DNA of 64,000 nucleotides. Source: Alentia gelatinosa (lineage: Eukaryota; Annelida; Polychaeta; Phyllodocida; Polynoidae). The position numbers were made by a program, and so were the translations under genes. The stretch lies in NCBI GenBank assembly GCA_950022655.1, contig OX465584.1, positions 4,535,694 through 4,599,693 on the forward strand, given 5' to 3'. Below the pieces are notes generated by a model. The model was not told where the DNA came from and made no database searches. It saw nothing but the letters and a program-made list of their open reading frames with translations. Shown piece by piece: positions 56,613 to 64,000 of this stretch (the stretch's first letter is position 1; every line of letters starts with the position of its first letter).

Positions 56613-57439
56613 ATAATAAAGGGCATTAAGATGTGGACTTACCTTTTAGTTAGCTGGTGACTGTTTGAGCTGCTCAGACCTTCCTGGAGAGCTGCTCAGA
56701 GTGTGGTGACGTTCTGACAACTCTGGGCCTTCTCCTCTGCCTATAACGAAAGGCGTGGCCAGAATTCCCCATCCCATTCCTCATACATGCAGATTTTTTT
56801 TCTGCCCGAAAGTAATCTTACTTTTATTGAAAGTATTTTTACCATGAGCTCCGCTCGCTTCTGCGTCCCATGCTCACCACGGGAAACACCTCTTAAACAG
56901 CAGAATGCCGTATATGGTCAGAAATGTCGTGTCCGGGGGTAGGAAGTTTATTCTTAACTTAAAGGGGAAGATCTTGTATAGATATTCCAAGAACTATGAT
57001 CTTCGATATACAAAATAGGCCAACCTATCTACTAAACAAAATACAAAAGAATTCCAGAATCGTGCACTCAAAATCTGTCTCAAGCTACCTATGAGAACAA
57101 GCACAGTAAATATTCTGTCTACCATCTCAACTTCTACCAAAATGCTCTAAATCTGTTTAGTTAAATCATTAAAATGGCATTATATATACCATGTTTTCTT
57201 CATTTGGGTTATAAGTGGTTGTAGCTGCTAATAGAACAATCTAATGATAAATCTAATGAAAAATAACAACTTTTATATATACGCCTATTACCATTGTCAA
57301 AACCTATATTAGGAAGCACTATATCTATTACACTTGGCCCTGGAGCCTACTGAAAGTAGGATTGTCCTAGATCCTAGTGGACACCTCCAAATTAGATAGA
57401 AATCTATAAAAAAAAAAAAGAGTAATACTATAGAGGAGA
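56613..57439. other. No gene seen
   Basis: AT-rich, no repeat-family or coding signal. Confidence 0.3.
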
Positions 57440-57725
57440 CCTATGAAAGTTTAGGGTCACAGCTAGTATCTTATCGATTTTAATTGCGTAATCATTCACA
57501 AGGCAAAGCCGCGTCAATTATGTAGCGATTCAAACGAGATGGGATCGAGCTCTTACCCTCAACTTGAATAGGTTTCTGAATTTATCTCACCCTTCACACT
57601 GACCAATTGGCTAACATTTGTGACATAATCCCCCCTTGAGTATTTTTTCTAAATACTCCATGGGCATTGGATACGAGTTATCAATGTTAAGTCTATGGGG
57701 AGAAAATACCAGGGTTGAGATAAAA
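57440..57725 (+). mobile_element. HT family IV, copy 4 (head left half weak), complete tail
   Basis: Centre CACAAGGCAAAGCCGCG, right arm GATTCAAACGAGATGGGATC, then a tail from TTTATCTCACCC to GGGTTGAGATAAA. Confidence 0.65.
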
Positions 57726-58107
57726 CGAATGACCTCAGCGTGGTGTTTTGCTGTCCATTTGGTTGTATTTATTTGTTACTTTCTTTAATAACGAGCATTG
57801 CCTATATATTTGAACATGAACAGAACATGGGGAAAAATCTGTGTCTGAATTATTTTTAAAGAATCTAAACTTCCCTCTACGTTTTTTAAAGCGTAAACGA
57901 ACGTTGAAGTGGGTTAAGATACGTAAACAAAACGTTAAGGAATGGTGAGAACCGAAATGGAATGTGACACAAAGTAAATAAACACATTCACAATCCGCAG
58001 CTTTTACTTGGTGCCCAATTCACCTTATCGGACCGGGTACCCACGGCAGTAGACTGGCTCCAGTCCCTGCATCCTATGTCTACTCTCCTCGCTGGGATAC
58101 GGGGACT
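57726..58107. other. No gene; scrap of the 42300 MITE
   Basis: 57860-57945 repeats TTTACG/CGTAAAC words typical of the inside of 42300-42606. Confidence 0.3.
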
Positions 58108-59135
58108 GGTATAGACTTGCTCAAGTCTTTGATTATGAACATTCATTAAATGATTTAAGAAAATCGGAATACAATTCATTATAGCATGTGTCCTTCTCTG
58201 ACTGGCCCATGAATCAAATACTTGTCCACTCTGACCAGAATCTCCTGTTTATGACCCCAAGCCACTCCCTGTAACCCTATACCTCCCTCTACCCCTCCCC
58301 CCTCCCCTCCTCCAGTTCCCTGGCTGCCTGTGTTGTCATAGCATTATATTTCGCCTACTCCTGACTATGTCTCAATTGAGATCAAAGTGAGAGGGTATCA
58401 ATCTCCCAGCAGATATCCTGACCAGTAGCCAGACCTCTGCTTGGGGAGTGTGGCACAAAATCGCACCAGTCTACAGTCTCTGTGTCACTCAGAAGGGGTG
58501 GAGGGGTAGGATACAGGGACTGAGGCCAGTCTAGGACTGGTACTATGGAGAAATCAAACAAGAGTTAGTCATGTTGTTGTTTATTGCACAACGGCAAGAT
58601 CACGTATTACTGCGCAAGGCGAAGCCGAGAGCAGTAGTACGTGTTCTTGCCGGAGTGCGATGAACAATAACATGACTAACTCGAGTTTGGTTTAGAATCT
58701 ATCCTACCCCGCCCGTCTAAATTACTTCTACATTAACAAATGACGTCATTTGTCAAGTGTATCCAACTAGAGCAATATTTTTAATTTTTCTGAACTCCAG
58801 ACCGAATACAGTGACCCAATTTTAAACCTACAGTTTTTTATTAGGGGTAGGATAAAATCGGTAATGGTGTTATATTTCTGGCACTGTATAGCTAAATTTA
58901 TTCCTATAACAACACAGGCGGCCAGGGAACTGGAGGAGGGGAGGGGGGAAGGGTAGGAGGAAGTATAGGGTTACAGGGAGTGGCTTAGGGCCATAAACAG
59001 GAGATTCTGTTCATAGTGGACAAGTCTTTGATTCATGGGCCAGTCAGAGAAGGATACATACTTTAATGAACTTTATTCTGATTTTGATTAATCATTCAAT
59101 GAATGTTCACAATCAAAGATCTGAGCAAGTCTACC
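58108..59135. mobile_element. Large inverted repeat, ~245-bp arms around ~540 bp
   Basis: Left arm 58108-58355 and right arm 58893-59135 are inverse partners: TAGACTTGCTCAAGTCTTTG / CAAAGATCTGAGCAAGTCTA, CTTCTCTGACTGGCCCATGA / TCATGGGCCAGTCAGAGAAG, CTCCTCCAGTTCCCTGGC / GCCAGGGAACTGGAGGAG. The minus ORF at 57988-58179 and plus ORF at 59066-59287 share MNVHNQR and EQVY because they read the two arms; I do not regard them as genes. Confidence 0.8.
58562..58857 (+). mobile_element. HT family X (head plus TTATCCTACCCC tail)
   Basis: GAGTTAGTCATGTTGTTGTT pairs with AACAATAACATGACTAACTC; GCAAGATCACGTATTACTGC pairs with GCAGTAGTACGTGTTCTTGC. The centre is GGCGAAGCC. The tail runs from CTATCCTACCCC to GGGGTAGGATAAA. 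It sits in the spacer of the large inverted repeat. Confidence 0.7.
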
Positions 59136-59299
59136 CGGTCAACTCCATCAGCAGACAAACAAGCAGTAGCGCAGGAATGGAGACGGGCACTAGGAGAGTG
59201 GTTGTGGCCCCTAAGATTCGCGGTCAACTCTCGACCGTAGAACCATCCCAAGGCTCTAGAAAATATCATGTATGGAGGTCAGGGTGAAGGTGGGGGTTT

Positions 59300-59492
59300 G
59301 CTGTTGTCGTACCCTTGTCGGAAGGCTCCTGACAAGCTTCCAATTGTGGCCTTGTCGTGGCCTTGTCGTAGACTCTTATCGGGAATTGGGGTCCACCAAC
59401 CACAACAAGGCCTCCAATCGTAGGCCAATCGTGGACCTTGTCGGGAACCCATTGGCGTAGCCTTGTCGTGGTTGGTGTACGCCTCCCTTAAA
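59300..59492. mobile_element. AGGCC MITE family P, copy 3
   Basis: CTTGTCG/CGACAAG words and the right end GTGGTTGGTGTACGCCTCCCTTA. The left end is missing. Confidence 0.6.
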
Positions 59493-60309
59493 CCATCGGC
59501 GTTGATGGGGTTAGCCTTAGATCATAATTGCCACCAACCGACGCACAACTAAATTTACGGTGACGTCATAATCGAGGGACATTAAGGTGGAAATGCGGCA
59601 TTGAATTAGTTACGTCTGTGCCGAGTGTTAAAACGAACACCATTCTAGGTGCCTGGTGATTGGATGATAATGTCTCAATCTATTTCAAATTTACCTCCTG
59701 TCCTGTCCAGTAAGGCTGATTAAACGGGCAATTTCCAGAGGCTCGTGAGAGAATCTGTACCCATATCAACCTGGTAAATGTAACTAATTATGTCATTATC
59801 ACTATTACTATCATTATAATGTATGTGCATGTGGTACATGTGTGCGTGCTTGCATGTGTTGTGTACATTCTGCTGGGTGTGGGTGTGTTTCTGTGTGCGC
59901 TCGCTTTGGTTCACGAAAAAATAAGTAATTATATTTGTACAAATTAATGATCCACTGAAACTAACTGTATACCTGTGTTTGAATTATCATTTTACCTCAC
60001 CCTTATCTATCGGACATTTAAAACTCGTTCTACAATCTCGTATTAAATATCCGGGGACAGGGGTTTGGTAATGTAATAATTCACCCACAGGAATACAGTT
60101 TTCGCCTATTACTAACAGTAGAGCAGTCTAGTGATATTAACACATAGGACATAGGTATCACATAGGATTCAAACCATATCAGTACCCTCGCTGGTCAACC
60201 TATACATGTATTCTTCTTCTCATCTGACGTAGACTATGTTGTTTCCTCTACAACAAGTTATTTTGTATTTTCATAAGTTACTTAGTAATTGTACCCTATA
60301 TCTATCAGG
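59493..60309. other. No gene seen
   Basis: TGTG-rich 59820-59900; otherwise nothing. Confidence 0.3.
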
Positions 60310-60970
60310 GTAATGGAACCCTACAATCTAAATGAAGAGATTGAGTACAGAATATCAGCACGATTTGTCTCAGACAAACACCCTGTGAGGTACCGGAATC
60401 CCATCGTGTGAATACCACTTAAGAGAAACACCCTGTGAGGTACATGAATCCCATCGTGTGGATCCCACTTAAGACAAGCACCCTGTGAGGTACATGAATC
60501 CCATCGTGTGGATCCCACTTAAGACAAACACCCTGTGAGGTACATGAATCCCATCGTGTGAATACCACTTAAGACAAACACCCTGTGAGGTACATGAATC
60601 CCACCGTGTGAATACCACTTAAGACAAACACCCTGTGAGGTACGTGAATCCCATCGTGTGGATCCCACTTAAGACAAACACCCTGTGAGGTACGTGAATC
60701 CCACCGTGTGAATCCCACTTAAGACAAACACCCTGTGAGGTACATGAATCCCACCGTGTGAATCCCACTTAAGACAAACACCCTGTGAGGTACATGAATC
60801 CCATCGTGTGGATCCCACTTAAGACAAACACCCTGTGAGGTACAGGAATCCCATCGTGTGAATACCACTTAAGACAAACACCCTGTGAGGTACATGAATC
60901 CCATCGTGTGGATCCCACTTAAGACAAACACCCTGTGAGGTACAGGAATCCCATCGTGTGAATTCCGCTT
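60310..60970. repeat. Array of 12 x 50 bp built from the D-MITE terminus
   Basis: 60310-60370 is the inner right part of a D MITE (AACCCTACAATCTAAATGAAG, CAGCACGATTTGTCT). From 60371 the 50-bp end (CAGACAAACACCCTGTGAGG + TACATGAATCCCATCGTGTG + AATACCACTT) repeats 12 times to 60970 with no indel. Units vary as GGATCC, AATACC or AATCCC near the end, with a two-unit pattern in the last four. Confidence 0.95.
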
Positions 60971-61204
60971 TATGTTCACGTAGATGCGAATCCTGTTGGA
61001 GTTATAAATATGCAAATTTACGCCGCTGTCTGATTATTCTGCTCCTTGTACCTAGGGGACACCACTGATGTTTTTATGTTCTTTACGATTAGTCACCCAA
61101 GTCCGTGGTATATATAAAATATGATCTTACATTACCAAATTCTATTACATTCCGCTATGGGTTCTCACAGAATTGCTGCCTGTCTAGACCACTAATACAA
61201 GCTG
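60971..61204. other. No gene seen
   Basis: Unremarkable. Confidence 0.3.
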
Positions 61205-61410
61205 GCTTGAAATAGTCGCTGGTATCAGGGCATGTCCAATAGTCGTCAGGTGGTGCTATATTTCATAATCTGACATAATCAGACAAATTCGCCCCACACT
61301 TGACATTTAGACTAGAATATTTTTTATTATTTTACTGCTGAAAGTCGTTATGAGGTGCAAAATGCCAGAATCGCCGGCCAGAATCGTCTTGTGTATGCGC
61401 TGGGTGCGAG
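61205..61410. mobile_element. S-family MITE, decayed
   Basis: AATAGTCGTCAGGTGGTGC, TGCTGAAAGTCGTTATGAGG, GTGCAAAATGCCAGAATCGCC and GAATCGTCTTGTGTATGCG. Confidence 0.5.
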
Positions 61411-61915
61411 TGACAATTCAGTTCACTTCAAAGGCATAAAAGTAAGAAATAGGATAAGTTGACCGAAATAAAAAGGCCCGATCTGATTCCATTCATGTGA
61501 TACCTTCACGGCTGTGTGTCTAAGGTCTGCTAGACTACAAGTTTATTCATGATTAGTCTTTTTAACATTCAGTCATATAAATCTTTTTTTAGAAGAGTCA
61601 TCTTGAGTACTTTCCTTTTGTGCTCAAGCGTTCAGCATCTCATCGCCTTTCAGAATAGTCAAATAGTTGCGCTGAACTGTTCTGTGAGCGTGCTATTTAT
61701 CAATCTCTCAGGAATGCAAGGTTTCCGATTTTATGGCCAATTGTTTCCATGGTCCAGAGTAGATTGTAGTCCATCCGGTTGTCGCTCTGGCTCTTAAAAT
61801 ACCGGCGATGGTCCATATATATATATATATATATTTTTTTTTTTTATTCAACAACAAGTATAACGACATACAATTCACCAAGAATAGGCGGTCTGCCATC
61901 ATAGGCCAGAACAAG
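61411..61915. other. No gene seen; AT microsatellite
   Basis: An 82-codon plus ORF at 61549-61797 has no recognised family. (AT)n then T-run at 61815-61848. Confidence 0.3.
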
Positions 61916-62222
61916 ACTATCGTAAAACTGGATGAGTTTTAATCTTGGCCACCATATGCCACGACTGAAGTTTGGCATAGTGACTTCATGAGGCAAAGCC
62001 GAGTGAAGTCCGGAGCCAAAACTCCAGGAGTGGCATGCGGTGGCCCAAATTAAAACGAATCAGGTTTTGATTTGATCCTACCCGGTCTCCTCGATTTTGG
62101 AATATTATGTGATAACAATTCTGTTTGCCACTAGTGGCATATAAAACTCTGTATGCCAGTCAGCGTGGCATACGGAAACTCAATGTTAAGCCTATGGGAT
62201 TTTATATTAGGGGTAGGATAAA
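61916..62222 (+). mobile_element. HT family VIII, copy 2, complete
   Basis: CTATCGTAAAACTGGATGAG starts the head, centre GAGGCAAAGCCGAGTG, closing GGCCCAAATTAAAACG. The tail runs TTTGATCCTACCCGGTCTCC to GGGGTAGGATAAA. Collinear with 39317-39616. Confidence 0.7.
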
Positions 62223-63009
62223 TATACATACACAAAGGACACCCAGTTAATGCATGTCCCTAAATGATCAATACTACCATACAATCTACGACTGGTAATT
62301 CTGTAGATGTTAACTTATTTTTGATCTCATGATCAGTCTTAGCATTCCCAAATACTTTAGTGAATTGATATCTACGTATCCAACGTCGTTAGCCAGATTT
62401 TAACCCTTTCCTTAAAAAACTGTATCATTTTGTAAATGTTGTAGTTCAGAATCCAATTTCTCCCAGAATTGCTTACTTACATATAATGATAAATGAATGA
62501 ATTTCTGTGTATTCGCTCTCTGAACTCTTAAGTTTAACTTTACTATTACTTATGAGTGTTTTTTCTCCATCAGGTAAACAGTATCGTCATTTTTTACATC
62601 ATCCACTACCGCATTAGTTGTGATATCTGTAATCTGTAATATTGACACATACACTGGTTTTAAACGCCAACAGAAGAAATGAGCGCAATTTCAGAACTAT
62701 ATTTTATATACTATAGTCTCTCACGAAAGAGAACCCAATTACACGCACTAACTAGAAAACATGCTTTTCGTCAATGTCGCAAAGTTTTTACCAATGAACT
62801 TTTAATCTTGAGAATTTGTGGCACGATTCTACACTAATATCATATAACACAACTGAGTAAACGACTTGAGCACCTCAGCTGAATAGTCTGCTATATGATT
62901 ATTGGGATATACTCATTTCATTCCTAGATTTGTAAATGCTATGTATTTTTGGGTTTCTTTTAGCAATTTTTAATGGGATATTTTGTTACACAATCACCGA
63001 ATTTGGCTA
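62223..63009. other. No gene seen
   Basis: AT-rich; nothing recognised. Confidence 0.3.
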
Positions 63010-63937
63010 TACCGCCGTTCTTCCACTTGGGCCCTAAACCCCTACTCCTCATTCTAATGGCGGATATTCAGCCAAGTAAGCAGTGGGTACCATTTTTCTG
63101 TAAGTCTTTGGTATGACCCAGAGGAGGTGTGAAGCGTAGCGCCCCCTTTCTTTTTGAGCGGTAATAGAGAACCATAACAAAGCACCGCGAATGCTCTGTC
63201 AGGCTGCTGTACAACTCAAACAGAATCCCATCTACAGATGTTTTAAAGCGTTTCCAGGGATAGATGCAATACCAAAAGGTCCATAATAGTTTGTTTTGTT
63301 GTTCCATTGCTTATTTTAGAAGTGATATTATTTATAAATTAGGCAGATCTACCTTCACTCACTTGACAGGTCATGTAGACTCCCATACGAAAATATAGCA
63401 TAAATGGGCTAACTTCTAATAGCTACTACATACTAAATATTGGAGCTCTAAAAAAAATATTTTCAGATATTGATAGAGTTGTATCTAAAGTATTCTAAAC
63501 CACAATAGAGCTCCACGTTTTATGGTTGTTTTGTGTTGTGGAATACAGCCTTATTTCTCACAAATTCCAATGTTCAACCGACAAGGAGAAACCTTAACCA
63601 CAGCACAGGTATATGATATATGTACCACTAGATAGGGCTATGTCTTAGGTTTCTAACAATGTTTTGTTTATCAAAATCGGCCCATTATTTATGACACAAG
63701 AGCTATTTGCATTTTGCATGTTTTGGTGTGGGCTCTTCTCAGAGCTCCTTCCCTCTTGCTGGCATGTTTGAAAGTGGCGCTGTAAGGCAGCCGCGATCGT
63801 ATATATGAACCAAGTCACTATAGGGGGCGCTGCGCTTCACACCTCCTCTGGGTATGACCCTACCAGGGTTTGAACCCACGACCTCCCATGCTCGAGGCGA
63901 ACACCCCTACCACTTGGCCATCGAGCTTGTTATGTGG
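63010..63937 (-). mobile_element. tRNA-derived SINE (second family), split by a hAT-like element
   Basis: On the minus strand the tRNA-like head starts near 63937: GATGGCCAAGTGGTAGGGGT (box A), CCTCGAGCATGG, and GGTCGTGGGTTCAAACCC (box B). The body GGTCATACCAAAGACTTACA resumes at 63118 after the insertion and runs to about 63010. The CGA anticodon-like loop suggests a tRNA-Ser-type source, but arm pairing is poor, so I do not call a functional tRNA. Confidence 0.65.
63119..63850. mobile_element. hAT-like non-autonomous element nested in the SINE
   Basis: The ends CAGAGGAGGTGTGAAGCG and, inverted, the same 18 bases. GGTATGACC lies immediately outside both ends (63110-63118, 63851-63859). CAGxG termini and ~8-bp target duplications are typical of hAT elements. 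The 732-bp interior has no transposase; the 79-codon ORF at its left end is not credible. Confidence 0.75.
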
Positions 63938-64000
63938 AAAAAGAAGATGAAACACAATTAACTGGTTTCCCCTGAAGGGCGGGTAGTTTGTGAATGGACG

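Noticed and set aside
57988..59287. Two related ORFs sharing MNVHNQR and EQVY
   Set aside because: They are the two arms of one inverted repeat; similarity reflects DNA duplication, not protein selection.
60371..60970. CRISPR array or telomere-like repeat
   Set aside because: Whole 50-bp units repeat without spacers and match a MITE end.
61549..61797. 82-codon plus ORF with hydrophobic stretch
   Set aside because: Low-complexity composition, no signal-peptide layout that convinces, no splice context.
63850..63937. Functional tRNA-Ser gene on the minus strand
   Set aside because: No clean cloverleaf or variable arm, and the sequence continues into a SINE body.

Overview
The window looks like euchromatic DNA from an invertebrate deuterostome; a cephalochordate (amphioxus) is my best guess. 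The reasons are the two-exon start of a TNF-receptor-like gene with ordinary GT-AG introns, tRNA-derived SINEs with clean target duplications, and very dense short inverted-repeat elements (MITEs). This is an inference; no species-diagnostic gene is present. There is no operon, no long ORF and no intact transposase or reverse transcriptase. Nearly all ORFs over 60 codons are accidental readings through repeats.

Gene content. One convincing gene lies on the minus strand: a TNF-receptor-superfamily gene with a signal-peptide exon (25607-25751) and a cysteine-rich-domain exon (21539-21746). Splice sites and phases match. Later exons are not recognisable and probably lie beyond the left edge. Weaker coding traces are two related THAP-like relics (6558-6816), a possible 39-nt exon (46778-46816, minus) and a TATA+Inr core promoter (about 45444-45540, plus).

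Repeat landscape. Labels are mine. (1) HT (head-and-tail) families I-XI: a 100-150 bp near-perfect palindrome (head) directly followed by a tail whose ends read like TTTAtcc(t)ACCC and its reverse complement. Heads of families I, II and III share a core (GTTGACGCGTAGTAATA). (2) AGGCC MITEs: families Q, P, Z, S and others, starting TAAGGCC(C/T)G and then a family-specific word. (3) piggyBac-like MITEs with TTAA targets and CCC/GGG ends. (4) D, a MITE with TIR AAGTGGGATTCACACGATGG. (5) RL, a ~400 bp dispersed repeat. (6) Two tRNA-derived SINE families, one copy split by a hAT-like element.

Tandem arrays. Seven notable arrays occur: 12.2, 26.8, 38.3, 40.6, 41.1, 48.0 and 60.4 kb. Four (26.8, 38.3, 48.0, 60.4 kb) are head-to-tail reiterations of the terminal segment of MITE families present as single copies elsewhere in the window. 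The 12.2 kb array ends inside an HT palindrome.

Layout. 1-21 kb: nested MITEs, SINEs, first array. 21-26 kb: TNFR exons with MITEs hard against splice sites. 27-38 kb: one array, then a ~2.2 kb repeat-free stretch (28.0-30.2 kb), then MITEs. 38-42 kb: arrays and microsatellites. 42-57 kb: AGGCC and HT elements. 57-64 kb: a ~245-bp-arm inverted repeat, the 12 x 50 bp array and the nested SINE/hAT.
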